Source of the DNA: Vibrio pectenicida
GTDB taxonomy: Bacteria; Pseudomonadota; Gammaproteobacteria; Enterobacterales; Vibrionaceae
Direction of reading: 5' to 3'
Assembly: GCA_024347015.1 (NCBI GenBank)
Contig: AP024890.1
Coordinates: forward strand, 186,001-250,000
DNA length: 64,000 nt
Shown piece after piece: positions 52,195 through 62,291 of the stretch. The first letter of the stretch is position 1; every line of letters begins with the position of its first letter. The notes beneath the pieces are model-generated. The model made no database searches and was not told the DNA's origin. It saw only the letters and a program-made list of their open reading frames with translations. A program made the translations under genes and the position numbers.

Positions 52195-54105
52195 ATGACT
52201 TTATATAAACAACTTGTCGCGGGAATGATAGCAGTATTTCTGATGCTGATGGTCTCCGTCTTCATCATCGAATTTAACACAACGCGAAATAGCTTGATTC
52301 AACAGCAGCGTTCAGAAATGAACAATACTATTAACACCGTTGGCCTTGCCTTAGCCCCCTACCTTGAGAGCAAAGATCAAGTCGCCGTAGAATCTGTGGT
52401 TAATGCTCTATTTGATGGCAGTACCTACTCCATTGTTCGATTGATTTTTTTAGATAATGGTGAAGAAATCATACGCTCCTATCCCGTTAAACCACTCGAC
52501 GTACCGGACTGGTTCACCAATCTTAATTTATTTGAACGCATTCACGATCGCCGAGTCGTCACCAGTGGTTGGATGCAACTCGCAGAGGTTGAGATAGTCA
52601 GCCACACTGGGGAAGCCTACGCCCAGTTGTGGAATGCCTTCTTACGGCTACTTGTTGCGTTTAGCATCATTTTTTCCATTGGTTTATTATCGATTGCTTT
52701 TATTCTCAAGCGCGCATTACGTCCGTTATTGCTGATAGTAACCAAGATGGAACAAGTCGCTAAGAATCAATTCGGCGACCCATTACCTATGCCAAAAACC
52801 CTAGATCTTATTGCAGTGGTTGAAGGAATAAATAGTATGTCAACGCAAGTTGAGCAGTCTTTCAAAGCTCAAGCAAAGGAAGCTCAACAACTTAGAGAAC
52901 GCGCCTATATTGATCCAGTATCTGGGCTTGGTAACCGCGCTTACTACATGAACCAACTCAATGCATGGCTTGGAGAAAGTGGAGTAGGAGGCGTCGCTAT
53001 CCTTGAAGCACATTTTCTTACTGAAATTTATGAGGAGAAAGGATACAAAGAAGGAGACAGTTTAGTAAAAGAACTTGCTAACCAACTCAGCGTTGCACTC
53101 AACTCATCTGAAATGACTATTGCGCGAATTTCTAATGAAGAATTTGGCTTCATTATGCCTAATATGGATGAGGGAGAACTAAAATCGATTTCGGAGGGCA
53201 TTGTTAATTATGCTCATGGGACCAATGCAGATCCGACAGGAATGGCCAAATCAAATTTAGCTCTAGGCGTGGTGTATAACGAAAGTAATAAGAGCACCTC
53301 TGATATTCTGACGATGCTGGACAACGCTCTTGCAACCGCAAAATCTGATCCAGAAATCAATTATGGCTATGTCACTAGCGATAACTCAGAGAATCTAATG
53401 GGTAAGCAGCAGTGGAAAACACTGGTTGAAGAAGCGATGAGCAATGATTGGTTTAAATTCCGTTATCAAGCAGCTAATGATGGCTCAGGCAAGACTTATC
53501 ATCGCGAAGTTTTCTCCGCAATAGAAAGGGATGGGGAGAGGTTCAGCGCCAATCAATATATGTTTGCATTAGAACAACTTCATGCCAGCCATATATTTGA
53601 TGAGTACGTAATAGAAATCATGGTATCTCAACTTGAAAATGGCGTATTCTCAGACCCAGTCGCTATCAATATTTCTCAAAGCAGCATTGCTGAACCAAGC
53701 TTTATCCGCTGGATCGGCCAAGTCTTAGGCAAACATAAATCTGCTGCAGCTCTTTTACATTTTGAAATACCTGAAAACTGCTTTGTCAATACACCACACC
53801 ATACTGCTCTTTTCTGTAATGCCGTCAGGAGTGCAGGGGCTGATTTTGGTGTAGATAATTACGGTCGAAATTTCCAGTCTTTGGACTATATCAACGAATT
53901 CAGACCTGCTTATGTTAAAGTTGATTACTTGTATACACATCATTTAGATGATGAAAATCAGAAGTTTACCTTAACTTCCATTTCACGAACTGCACACAAC
54001 CTTGGTATAAAGACCATTGCATCGCGAGTTGAAACACAAGCCCAACTTGATTTCTTGGCTGAACATTTTATCGATGTATTCCAAGGTTTTATTGTAGATA
54101 AGTAA
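52195..54105 (+). CDS. lapD: LapD-like c-di-GMP receptor (HAMP, degenerate GGDEF and EAL)
   Basis: 636 residues. Membrane helix (about 7-26), periplasmic LapG-binding domain with the W in SGWMQLAEVEI, second helix (about 148-170), HAMP, a GGDEF-like domain with ISNEEF in place of GGDEF, and an EAL-like domain with HREVFS in place of EAL. Both catalytic motifs are lost, so it is a receptor rather than an enzyme; it binds c-di-GMP inside and LapG outside. Third in the operon, five bp after lapG. Confidence 0.9.
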   Translation: MTLYKQLVAGMIAVFLMLMVSVFIIEFNTTRNSLIQQQRSEMNNTINTVGLALAPYLESKDQVAVESVVNALFDGSTYSIVRLIFLDNGEEIIRSYPVKPLDVPDWFTNLNLFERIHDRRVVTSGWMQLAEVEIVSHTGEAYAQLWNAFLRLLVAFSIIFSIGLLSIAFILKRALRPLLLIVTKMEQVAKNQFGDPLPMPKTLDLIAVVEGINSMSTQVEQSFKAQAKEAQQLRERAYIDPVSGLGNRAYYMNQLNAWLGESGVGGVAILEAHFLTEIYEEKGYKEGDSLVKELANQLSVALNSSEMTIARISNEEFGFIMPNMDEGELKSISEGIVNYAHGTNADPTGMAKSNLALGVVYNESNKSTSDILTMLDNALATAKSDPEINYGYVTSDNSENLMGKQQWKTLVEEAMSNDWFKFRYQAANDGSGKTYHREVFSAIERDGERFSANQYMFALEQLHASHIFDEYVIEIMVSQLENGVFSDPVAINISQSSIAEPSFIRWIGQVLGKHKSAAALLHFEIPENCFVNTPHHTALFCNAVRSAGADFGVDNYGRNFQSLDYINEFRPAYVKVDYLYTHHLDDENQKFTLTSISRTAHNLGIKTIASRVETQAQLDFLAEHFIDVFQGFIVDK

Positions 54106-54122
54106 CAAGGTTATAGCCGTAC

Positions 54123-56237
54123 ATGCAAGATCCTTTACTCAATTCACTCATATACATCAGTCGATATTTTGGTTTAGCTAATTCGCCTGAAGCACTAATT
54201 AATGGTTTACCATTGTCCTCAGGGAAACTAACACCATTTCTTTTCCCTCGAGCAACCGAACGTGCAGGTTTAATCGCTAAGGAAAACCGTTCTAACTTGA
54301 CAGACATCTCAGAGTTAGTATTACCGGTCGTCTTACTCCTTAAGGATGGAGATGCCTGTGTATTAAACACCATTAACTTAGAGAAGCAGGAAGCTGAAAT
54401 TGTGACTGGGGAATCAGGCCTAGTGCCTACTGCTGTATCATTGGAAGAACTCAATGAGCTCTATATTGGCCGTTATTTCCTAGTTAAAAAGCAGTTCCGA
54501 TATGATGAACGCTCGCCCGAGATACTAAAGACCCGAGAAGGGCATTGGTTCTGGAGCACGTTGTGGCAGTCAAGAAATATCTACAGAGATGTATTTATTG
54601 CCTCGATACTGATTAACATGTTCGCAGTTGCTGCCCCCATGTTTACCCGCTTAGTCTATGACAAAGTTGTTCCAAATTTAGCTTTTGAAACACTTTGGGT
54701 GCTGGCTAGCGGTATCTTTGCAATTTTTATATTTGAACTGACACTAAAAATTCTTCGTAGCTACTTTATCGATGTCGCTGGCAAGAAATCTGACATTTTA
54801 ATCTCATCAAAAATATTTAGTAAAGTACTAGGAATTCGAATGGAAGCAAGGCCTCCATCTGTTGGCGCTTTTGCTAAACATTTACAAGAATTCGAATCAA
54901 TTCGAGAATTTTTTGCTTCCGCGACAATTGGCTCCTTAATAGATTTACCATTCGCTCTTCTATTTCTTTTATTAATCTGGTTGATGGCAGGCAGCTTAGT
55001 CATTATACCGATTATAGGTGTATTGATTTTAGTGATTTACTCAATAATCATACAAGGGCCACTGAAACGTTCCATTGAAGAAGGCTCACGTTTAGCATCA
55101 CAAAAATATGCCAATCTCATTGAGAGCTTATCTGGCCTAGAAACTCTCAAACTTTTCGGTGCACAAAGCCAATTTCAATATAAATGGGAAGAAGCTGTTG
55201 CTCATATGTCCAAATGGAGTATTAAAAGCAAACGTATTACAGATGGAATCCACAATACCGCCGGCTTTGTTCAACAAGCATCCAACATTGGCATGATCAT
55301 TCTCGGTGTCTATTTAATTGCTGATGGCGAGCTAACAATGGGCGGACTCATTGCAGCAACCATGCTTAGTAATCGTGCCATTGGCCCTATGGTTCAGCTC
55401 TCATTGCTTTCTACACGTTACAATCAAGCAAAATCCTCTTTGGCTATTATTGAACAAATCATGGCAATGCCAGATGAACAAGAAGAAGGTAAACGTTATA
55501 TACATCGCCCCATTGTTAAAGGTAAAATTGAATTAGATAAAGTTACCTTTAACTACCCAGATGCCCCTATCGCTTCAATACGAGATTTAAGTCTCACAAT
55601 CAATCCCGGTGAAAAAGTCGCGATCATTGGCAGAATAGGATCTGGTAAAACCACACTTGAGCGTCTAATACTTGGGCTTTATAAACCTACTGAAGGCCAT
55701 GTTCGTATCGATGACACTGATATCCAGCAACTGCACCATATCGATATCAGGCGTAATATCGGCTGTGTGCCTCAAGACAGTCAGCTGTTTTATGGGTCCA
55801 TACGAGACAATATCACGCTTGGACGACCTCTCGCCGACGACCGAGATATTATGGATGCAGCCAATCGTGCTGGAGTCACTGTCTTTACTCAACAAGATCC
55901 AGCAGGATTGGAACGACAAGTTGGCGAGGGAGGTTTACTTCTTTCTGGAGGTCAGCGCCAGGCAGTTACTATCGCACGTGCATTTTTACATAGACCACCT
56001 GTTTTACTGATGGACGAACCTACCAGTGCAATGGATAATCGCTCTGAGATGCAAATTAAACAGCAACTTTCTCAGCTAAAAAAATCTGAAACTTTGGTTT
56101 TGATAACCCATAAAACGTCCATGTTGGAAGTGGTTGATCGAATAATAGTTATGGAAAAAGGCACTATTATTACCGATGGTCCAAAAGCTGAAGTTCTCAA
56201 TAACCTTAGGCAAGGCAACATTCGCGCTGTAAATTAG
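54123..56237 (+). CDS. lapB: Type I secretion ABC exporter LapB-like
   Basis: 704 residues. N-terminal peptidase-like (C39-like) domain without the catalytic Cys, six membrane helices (about 145-410) and ABC ATPase with Walker A GRIGSGKTT, signature LLSGGQRQAV and Walker [12 protein letters not shown]. It exports large RTX adhesins with LapC. The adhesin itself is not in the window. Last gene of the operon. Confidence 0.92.
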   Translation: MQDPLLNSLIYISRYFGLANSPEALINGLPLSSGKLTPFLFPRATERAGLIAKENRSNLTDISELVLPVVLLLKDGDACVLNTINLEKQEAEIVTGESGLVPTAVSLEELNELYIGRYFLVKKQFRYDERSPEILKTREGHWFWSTLWQSRNIYRDVFIASILINMFAVAAPMFTRLVYDKVVPNLAFETLWVLASGIFAIFIFELTLKILRSYFIDVAGKKSDILISSKIFSKVLGIRMEARPPSVGAFAKHLQEFESIREFFASATIGSLIDLPFALLFLLLIWLMAGSLVIIPIIGVLILVIYSIIIQGPLKRSIEEGSRLASQKYANLIESLSGLETLKLFGAQSQFQYKWEEAVAHMSKWSIKSKRITDGIHNTAGFVQQASNIGMIILGVYLIADGELTMGGLIAATMLSNRAIGPMVQLSLLSTRYNQAKSSLAIIEQIMAMPDEQEEGKRYIHRPIVKGKIELDKVTFNYPDAPIASIRDLSLTINPGEKVAIIGRIGSGKTTLERLILGLYKPTEGHVRIDDTDIQQLHHIDIRRNIGCVPQDSQLFYGSIRDNITLGRPLADDRDIMDAANRAGVTVFTQQDPAGLERQVGEGGLLLSGGQRQAVTIARAFLHRPPVLLMDEPTSAMDNRSEMQIKQQLSQLKKSETLVLITHKTSMLEVVDRIIVMEKGTIITDGPKAEVLNNLRQGNIRAVN

Positions 56238-56273
56238 TTAGATAAACCGATCAATTTGAGTAGCGGGTGTTTA

Positions 56274-56317
56274 CAAAAATAGGTTCAGCATCAATGTGTT
56301 GTTTAACGTGCTGAACC
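56274..56317 (-). terminator. Rho-independent terminator after ribA
   Basis: On the minus strand GGTTCAGCA pairs with TGCTGAACC across an 18-base loop and is followed by TATTTTTG. It lies 15-60 bp past the ribA stop, between the convergent ends of ribA and lapB. Confidence 0.75.
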
Positions 56318-56331
56318 CTTAATACCTCTTC

Positions 56332-56928
56332 TTACACTGTCAGTGAGTGATTTCCATGACATACTTTTGCTTTGAGGTAATTTTCATTTCCATCTTTAAC
56401 GTGAGCAGATGTATTTACAACCTCAATAATCTCAATACCGTAATTAGATAGTTCACTGATTTTTTTAGGGTTATTTGTCACTAGTCGAACCTGAGTAATA
56501 CCAAGTGCATTTAACATCTGGGCAGCCTCAGTGAAATCACGTAAATCATCATCAAAGCCTAGATGATTATTTGCCTCATAGGTATTCATGCCTTGGCTTT
56601 GTAAGCGATAAGCATCAATTTTATTATATAAGCCGATACCACGCCCTTCTTGGCGCAAATACAGGATAATACCGCCCGACTCTCCCATACGATTGATTGT
56701 TTCTTCAAGCTGCTCCCCACAATCACATCGAGAAGAGTGAAACACATCACCAGTAAGGCATTCAGAATGCATACGTACTAAAGGCACAGCCTGTATCTTG
56801 TCGGCTTGTTTAAAGATGACGGCTACATGCTCTTTATCTGTCTTAAGGCCATGAAAAGATAATATTTCCGCATCAATATTACTTTCTAGCCCGACCTTAA
56901 AATCTACTCGTGTACGTACTTTAGACAT
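56332..56928 (-). CDS. ribA: GTP cyclohydrolase II
   Basis: 198 residues from the ATG at 56928; an ATG at 56955 would add nine residues. It opens GTP to the first riboflavin intermediate in the cytoplasm. Zinc cysteines C57, C68 and C70 ([18 protein letters not shown]), the GTP-binding [13 protein letters not shown] and LVTNNPKKI are present. No RFN riboswitch was found upstream. Its presence near an FMN-transferase-like gene is not evidence of linkage. Confidence 0.93.
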   Translation of the reverse strand: MSKVRTRVDFKVGLESNIDAEILSFHGLKTDKEHVAVIFKQADKIQAVPLVRMHSECLTGDVFHSSRCDCGEQLEETINRMGESGGIILYLRQEGRGIGLYNKIDAYRLQSQGMNTYEANNHLGFDDDLRDFTEAAQMLNALGITQVRLVTNNPKKISELSNYGIEIIEVVNTSAHVKDGNENYLKAKVCHGNHSLTV

Positions 56929-57220
56929 ATGTATACTCACTTTCATGTTTAACATAATTGACTACCACACTCCCTTATCAATAAAGCTTTCAGGGCTGTA
57001 ATAATACTTCTATTTATAATTGTCATTATTAAGACTAGGAGAATACCATCAAAATACAAAACTTGTTTCATATTAAAAAATCGATTACATTGTGAATATT
57101 TTTTGTTAAAAAATAAACATCTTAAATAACAATCAATTCGAGTAAATCTAATATCCTAGTTTAAATGTTACTTCCGTCACATAAACTGCAGCTGCTCACA
57201 GCACTTAGAAGGAAGAATAA
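56929..57220. other. AT-rich intergenic region upstream of ribA
   Basis: About 290 bp with an AT-rich stretch. I looked for an FMN riboswitch and saw no conserved core. The promoter of ribA must lie here. Confidence 0.4.
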
Positions 57221-57361
57221 ATGAAGATTTTCCAGAGCAATTTGTGGCTATCAAGAAAAGACAAATATAAAAACGTACACACTATCGTCAGTAGTGTGTA
57301 CGTTGGGACTCTCCATGGGGATGGTGAATTATCGCAAAAAAATAACTGTTTATTTCAATGA
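57221..57361 (+). CDS. Possible 46-residue small protein opposite the chiA terminator
   Basis: ATG at 57221 has a good AAGGA site seven bases before it; the frame runs to TGA at 57359-57361 with MKIFQSNLWLSRKDKYKNV as its start. No signal peptide and no family I know. It overlaps the inverted repeat that works best as the chiA terminator on the other strand, so it may be only a chance frame. Confidence 0.25.
   Translation: MKIFQSNLWLSRKDKYKNVHTIVSSVYVGTLHGDGELSQKNNCLFQ
57262..57304 (-). terminator. Rho-independent terminator of chiA
   Basis: A perfect 13-bp inverted repeat (57272-57284 with 57292-57304, 7-base loop) is followed on the minus strand by TTTTTATATTTG. It lies about 95 bp after the chiA stop. 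Confidence 0.85.
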
Positions 57362-57399
57362 AGATCTTCGTATTTATCTTAAAACCTGCGGCATACTAA

Positions 57400-59937
57400 T
57401 TAGTTAATTGAACAGTTAGCTGGACCAATGTCCTCCCACACGCCCCAAGGGCCAGATTGCGAAGGGTTATCTCCTTTTGTCCACCATCTTGCTTGCCACT
57501 CTCTTCTATCCCAAGTCACTTTATCACCACTGTTGTAAATACTATTGGCATCCCAGGCGTTGTCACATTGCCCTCCTCCAGAACCTTTCTTGTCTACAAC
57601 GATAGTTACAGATGCTAAAGAACTGGCTTTAAGATCACTGACACTCACAGTAAATAATAAAGAGGTATCTTGATTATATTCAGAAGCAATGAAACTTACC
57701 CGCGCACCATCAATGTCCACTTTCAAACCAGATGGAATATCCCAGTTATAAGTTAATGGATCATTATCTGCATCAGTCGAACCAGACGCATCAACAACCA
57801 CTACCTCGCCAGCTTTCACTCTATCTGGAGCCGATACTCTCGCAATAGGTGCTGAATTCCCTGGCTTTACATCTTTAGGTTGTACCGTCACGACAACAAC
57901 ATCTGTCCCCGTAGCGCCATCATTATCCGTTACCTTCAGATTGAAAGTTAGCTTTTCAACTTTTGGCACCTCTGAAACACTGAAAGTCACTTTAGATGTG
58001 TTCGCACCTGTGAGTGAAACTGGTATTCCTGCAACCTGCTCCCATTGGTAACTTACAATAGTGCCATCAAGGTCACTGGAACGAGAACCATCCATATTGA
58101 TAGACGCAGATCCAATTACCGTAACATCAGGTCCTGCATTGGCCATTGGCGCTCGGTTAACCGGCGTCCCACCAGCCAAACCTTCATGCATGGCATTAAG
58201 TATATCGCCATTATCAGCATCGATTTCCCACGAAAATAAACCTGCCAAGCCTAAGCTACGAACGTAAGCTCCCTTAACTTTTACCGAGCGGTCATCGTCA
58301 AAGGTAACCAATTGACCAGTACTAGGATTCCAAACCCAAGGTGCTTCAGCTTGGCTATCATAACCATATTCAAAGCCATTAACGCCCGTTTTATTTGGCC
58401 CAAGCATATAAGTTTTGACACCTTTATAATCAATCACACCAGCTTCCCAAATACCTTGCTGTGTTGAGCCTTTAAGTTTACCCGTTGCTGTGCCTGTCAT
58501 AGGGTCATTTGGATCAGTTAAGGTCTCTGGCGTGACACCTTCCCAGCCGCGCCCATACATAGCGGTACCAAGCACCAATTTATTTGCCGGAACACCCTGA
58601 TCAATAATCAGTTTTATACCATTATCTCCTGTGTAGGCTGGACCTTTATAAGGAACGCCATCACCATCCACACCTGAACCATCACACTGACCAGGGCGCA
58701 TAAAAGTACCGCAATAAAGAGCCGTCTGATGACCAGGCACGTTGTTCCAACCACCATAAAAGTCATATGTCATAGCAAAGATGTAATCCATATACTGAAC
58801 TGCTTCGGCATAATTCACATCTTCAATTTTGTCGTAACCAACGCCTATAGCGGATGTCAGCTCATAAGTCCGGCCAGAATCTCGCTCAAGTTGATCTAGC
58901 ATGATACGTAATTCGCTCATTAAATTCACATACGCAGGACCATCATTGACTGGATCGCCTAAATCAGGAGCAGCGCCGCCTCCACCAGGGAATTCCCAGT
59001 CAATATCAACGCCATCATAAAATTTCCATGTCGTTAAGAATCGCTTAACGGACGCGACAAAAATGTCTCGGTTAGCCTTAATGGTAAAATCGTAAAAGGG
59101 ATCAGAGAGCGTCCAACCGCCAATGGAAGGAATAACCTTAAGCTCAGGATAACGCTGTTTAAGCGCCATCAACATAGCGTAGTTACCTTTGATGGGCGAG
59201 TTGAACGAATGCCCTGCCTGAGAAAAGCTTTTTTGATATGCAGCCCATGGATCATGAATCACCACCTCATAATCTGGTACTCCAGTACAAGCCGTTTTTA
59301 GGGCTTGATAGCTATTACCACCGACAGATTTGAGCGATTCATTAGGTCCACATATAGGAATAAAGCCGTACAGAATGTGAGTCAAATTATGAGCAGGGAT
59401 GTTATCCACCGTAAAATCGCGCCCGTATATGCCCCACTCAACAAAATATGTACCCATAACCGTATTGGGATCCAAGTTGTACTGGTTGTTATTAGGGTCA
59501 ACATTCATTGGCAGGGGTTCTAAATGAATGCCATCTGTATCGGCAATAACCAAAGTCGCGGGTGAACTGGCGCTACATCCAGATACATCACATGCCTCAA
59601 CGATTAACTGATAGCGTCCCCCTTGTTCATATTTAAAGTTAGCCGTAGTTTGACTTCCTGAAATACCACCATTGGCCACTTCAATTCCATCAAAGTAAAC
59701 CTTGTATATATTTCCTGTCGTACCACTCCATTGATTAAACTTGATGCTAATATCTGCTTTTTCAAAATATTTCACCATCTGGTTGTATCCAGAAGTCGTA
59801 TCCATCGCCAGTTCAATCTTGGAGAACTGAAGATTATTCGAACCATTAACATCAATAGTTGGGGTTGTGGGCAATGCCATTACTGAACTCGATGATGCTA
59901 AAGCGATACTCGCAGCATACAAAGTTATACGATTCAT
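57400..59937 (-). CDS. chiA: GH18 chitinase, ChiA type
   Basis: 845 residues from the ATG at 59937 (in-frame starts upstream would bury the signal peptide). Signal peptide about 1-21; ChiA N-terminal Ig-like domain (about 25-135); GH18 barrel with D308-x-x-D-x-D-x-E315 in YDGVDIDWEF, where E315 matches the numbering of Serratia ChiA; two PKD-type domains (about 595-765); C-terminal CBM5/12 (W-x-x-x-x-Y-x-x-G-D-x-V). Secreted endochitinase or processive chitinase acting on chitin outside the cell, giving chitobiose and then GlcNAc, which feeds nagB. Single gene with its own terminator. Confidence 0.95.
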   Translation of the reverse strand: MNRITLYAASIALASSSSVMALPTTPTIDVNGSNNLQFSKIELAMDTTSGYNQMVKYFEKADISIKFNQWSGTTGNIYKVYFDGIEVANGGISGSQTTANFKYEQGGRYQLIVEACDVSGCSASSPATLVIADTDGIHLEPLPMNVDPNNNQYNLDPNTVMGTYFVEWGIYGRDFTVDNIPAHNLTHILYGFIPICGPNESLKSVGGNSYQALKTACTGVPDYEVVIHDPWAAYQKSFSQAGHSFNSPIKGNYAMLMALKQRYPELKVIPSIGGWTLSDPFYDFTIKANRDIFVASVKRFLTTWKFYDGVDIDWEFPGGGGAAPDLGDPVNDGPAYVNLMSELRIMLDQLERDSGRTYELTSAIGVGYDKIEDVNYAEAVQYMDYIFAMTYDFYGGWNNVPGHQTALYCGTFMRPGQCDGSGVDGDGVPYKGPAYTGDNGIKLIIDQGVPANKLVLGTAMYGRGWEGVTPETLTDPNDPMTGTATGKLKGSTQQGIWEAGVIDYKGVKTYMLGPNKTGVNGFEYGYDSQAEAPWVWNPSTGQLVTFDDDRSVKVKGAYVRSLGLAGLFSWEIDADNGDILNAMHEGLAGGTPVNRAPMANAGPDVTVIGSASINMDGSRSSDLDGTIVSYQWEQVAGIPVSLTGANTSKVTFSVSEVPKVEKLTFNLKVTDNDGATGTDVVVVTVQPKDVKPGNSAPIARVSAPDRVKAGEVVVVDASGSTDADNDPLTYNWDIPSGLKVDIDGARVSFIASEYNQDTSLLFTVSVSDLKASSLASVTIVVDKKGSGGGQCDNAWDANSIYNSGDKVTWDRREWQARWWTKGDNPSQSGPWGVWEDIGPANCSIN

Positions 59938-60353
59938 AACTGTCTCTCTCATTCCTATGACTTTCCCTAAGGTGGGCAAGTCTTGTCTATTCTTATCAAC
60001 AAAGGCCACTCAGAGGCGCGCTCTGTGATAAGTAGGCTCTATTCTTCGATTACCATCCGATGTACATATTTCCGAAGAACCTATTTTGAGTATTTAAGAG
60101 ACTTTTTTTTTGATGAAAAAAATAAACATTGTTTTCGAGGCAAGCTTAAAAATTCGCAGAGCAAATTTACTTTGTTACACTGTAAACTGGATATCGACCC
60201 AAATTTTATAAAATATTAGCCAAGGTTAATGTTTCAACTATTAACTATAAAAGTTAACTTTCCGTGAAATCTTATCACTTTGACATTCATCTAATTGAAA
60301 TATTCCGATTCACTAGGCAAAGTGTACGCTAACCAAAATAAGTGGATCGAGTC
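59938..60353. other. Intergenic region between divergent chiA and the DUF2057 gene
   Basis: About 415 bp, AT-rich. It must hold the promoters of both genes. A CRP-like half pair near 60263-60279 has a seven-base spacer rather than six and was not accepted. No RNA gene seen. Confidence 0.4.
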
Positions 60354-61001
60354 ATGAACATCAAAACAACATTCTTGGCTGCAGCAGCTCTGACGATAAG
60401 CAACATGGCTGTAGCTGACGTGACAATAACAATACCGGACACAGTTGATGTCTTGGTTGTAAATGATGATAAGCCAGAACTGTCTGGAAGTTTTTTCTCC
60501 AAAACAAAAAAGTTAACCCTACCCGACGGAGAGAACCAAATTTTGTTCCGTTACCAGCCTTATTTCACGCAAGGTAATGACCGTATCATCCTCGAAAGTG
60601 ACCCGATTATTACAAAATTCGACGCCAGTGAAACCGAGCTTACTTTTGATATGCCAAAATACCGAGACCGACATGAAGGTGAAAAGGAAATCAAAAACTT
60701 TAAGTGGCAATTAACCACGGCTAGCGGTTCCGCTTTAGCAATAACACAAGATAAACTCGTCAAAGATGGAATGCAGATTGGCCGAAATTTCAAGCTAGAA
60801 TTAGCTGACTATAATCGCCGAGGCGGTGTTGCTGCTATAGCACCTATGGCAGCAACTGCCGTACTGCCAACCAAAAAAGTCGCAAGTGGCAACCTAGGTA
60901 CAGATTCAACCGCAGAAGAAATGTTACATTTTTGGTACAAAAAAGCCGATGCAGAAACTCAATCTCGCTTTAAAGAATTCTTGCTAAGCAACGGCTCATA
61001 A
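60354..61001 (+). CDS. DUF2057 (YccT-like) exported protein
   Basis: 215 residues from the ATG at 60354; a GTG at 60342 would add four residues. Signal peptide about 1-21 (cleavage after NMAVA-D). The body fits DUF2057/YccT: TIPDTVDVLVVNDDKPELSG, LTLPDGENQILFRYQPYF and the family C-terminus with a helical LHFWYKKADAETQSRFKEFL. Periplasmic function unknown. Ends 18 bp from a convergent gene. Confidence 0.82.
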   Translation: MNIKTTFLAAAALTISNMAVADVTITIPDTVDVLVVNDDKPELSGSFFSKTKKLTLPDGENQILFRYQPYFTQGNDRIILESDPIITKFDASETELTFDMPKYRDRHEGEKEIKNFKWQLTTASGSALAITQDKLVKDGMQIGRNFKLELADYNRRGGVAAIAPMAATAVLPTKKVASGNLGTDSTAEEMLHFWYKKADAETQSRFKEFLLSNGS

Positions 61002-61004
61002 CAC

Positions 61005-61036
61005 TAAACAGCCAGTGTATTAAGCGCTGGCTGTTG
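61005..61036. terminator. Possible bidirectional terminator hairpin
   Basis: AACAGCCAG (61007-61015) pairs with CTGGCTGTT (61027-61035). It lies after the DUF2057 gene and covers the stop codon and last codons of the convergent HD-GYP gene. The T-run is weak. Confidence 0.45.
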
Positions 61037-62291
61037 CTTGCTCTGCTGTTGAAATAAAATAGCATTCTTGGCTATTTTCTTGTAAGCAATCGAATACTAG
61101 CTGGTCTAATTTACCATCCTCAACCAAAGCACGTATAATTTGTAGAGCCTCATTAATAGTTAGACCCTGACGATATGGTCGAGATTGAGTCAAAGCTTGA
61201 AAAACATCGCCAATCGCAATAATTCGGCTCGGAAGATCAATATCATTCGCCGACTTTCCTAGCGGGTATCCAGAACCATCAAGTCTTTCATGATGATTCG
61301 CAGCCCATTCAACAATCTGGCTTGACTGAAAAATATTCATCAAGGTATGCCGAGTATCTGTGGCATGACGTTTAATACACGCATATTCCTGTTTGGTTAA
61401 ATCTGTCGGTTTATGAAGCACAACTGACGGGGTTTTCAATTTACCTATGTCGTGAACTAACCCAGCTAAATACAACATACGTTGTGCTTTAGCTGAAAAG
61501 CCGAGCTTTTTGCCAATAAAGGCGCTGAGGCGAGCGACTTTACGTGAGTGCTGGCAGGTGAAAGGGCTTTTGGTATCGACAATCTCTGCAAAAAGTTCGG
61601 CGACTGAAATCGAGTTTTCTAACCCCATTCGCGCAGCAAAAAAAGGCACACTCGGGAAGCGACTCGCCATAGTCTCAATATATTCTGGCTGCATAGAAAA
61701 CCAAAAATCATCACATTGTATTAGCTCAGACATACAAGCCACTAAACCAGGCTCAAAAAGTGAACCTGAACTTTCCATAAGCTCATTGACGATTAGGTTC
61801 TTATCACTGCTTGTAAGATGACCAAATTGATCGAGCGTACTGCCTAAGTAAAGAAAGTCCACTCTATCGCATATGAAGATTAGACTGGCGAGTTTTTTGT
61901 CTGTTGATGACGGTTGGCTCTCATTAGAGAGTGTGCTCCATTCGGTATGGTGATATAAAATCGGCAGTGCAAGCTCAGCAAGAGGAGGGCAAACTCTCAG
62001 GAGTTGATAACCTTTATTACAATGCGCTTGCACATTATCAGGTTGCAGTGTCGCAAATAAGGAGGCACGCTCTTTAGGCTTAGAAACACCACAATCATGG
62101 ATCAACCCAAGCGCAAAGGAGACTTGGGTAAGTTCTTCTTCCCAGCCCATTCGTTTAGAACATTGATACGCCATATAGGCTACACGATAGCCATGCTGGA
62201 TATCATCAACCCCAACGGCATCAAGGGCTGTGGCAATTTCAAATAACAACTTACGTAAGTCTATACTGACATTATCAAGTAGCACATCCAT
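61020..62291 (-). CDS. Protein with degenerate HD domain plus HD-GYP domain
   Basis: 423 residues, cytoplasmic. The N-terminal half has an HD-like domain (QHGYRVAYMAYQCSKRMGW, LGLIHDCGVSK, ILYHHTEWS) without GYP. The C-terminal half has an HD-GYP domain with H-D (GLVHDIGKLKTPSVVLHKP), paired His (KRHATDTRHTLM, ANHHERLDGSGYPLG) and the GYP residues intact. The C-terminal part should hydrolyse c-di-GMP; the N-terminal copy is probably regulatory or uses another nucleotide. Divergent from the copper/SCO operon. Confidence 0.85.
   Translation of the reverse strand: MDVLLDNVSIDLRKLLFEIATALDAVGVDDIQHGYRVAYMAYQCSKRMGWEEELTQVSFALGLIHDCGVSKPKERASLFATLQPDNVQAHCNKGYQLLRVCPPLAELALPILYHHTEWSTLSNESQPSSTDKKLASLIFICDRVDFLYLGSTLDQFGHLTSSDKNLIVNELMESSGSLFEPGLVACMSELIQCDDFWFSMQPEYIETMASRFPSVPFFAARMGLENSISVAELFAEIVDTKSPFTCQHSRKVARLSAFIGKKLGFSAKAQRMLYLAGLVHDIGKLKTPSVVLHKPTDLTKQEYACIKRHATDTRHTLMNIFQSSQIVEWAANHHERLDGSGYPLGKSANDIDLPSRIIAIGDVFQALTQSRPYRQGLTINEALQIIRALVEDGKLDQLVFDCLQENSQECYFISTAEQATASA

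Noticed and set aside
56929..57220. FMN riboswitch before ribA
   Set aside because: No conserved RFN core found by eye.
59983..60219. 78-codon frame on the + strand upstream of the DUF2057 gene
   Set aside because: No ribosome site, no family, overlaps the chiA 5' end; probably chance.
60263..60279. CRP-like site (CGTGA...TCACT) between chiA and the DUF2057 gene
   Set aside because: The spacer is seven bases rather than six and the outer bases do not match; support is too weak without a matrix score.
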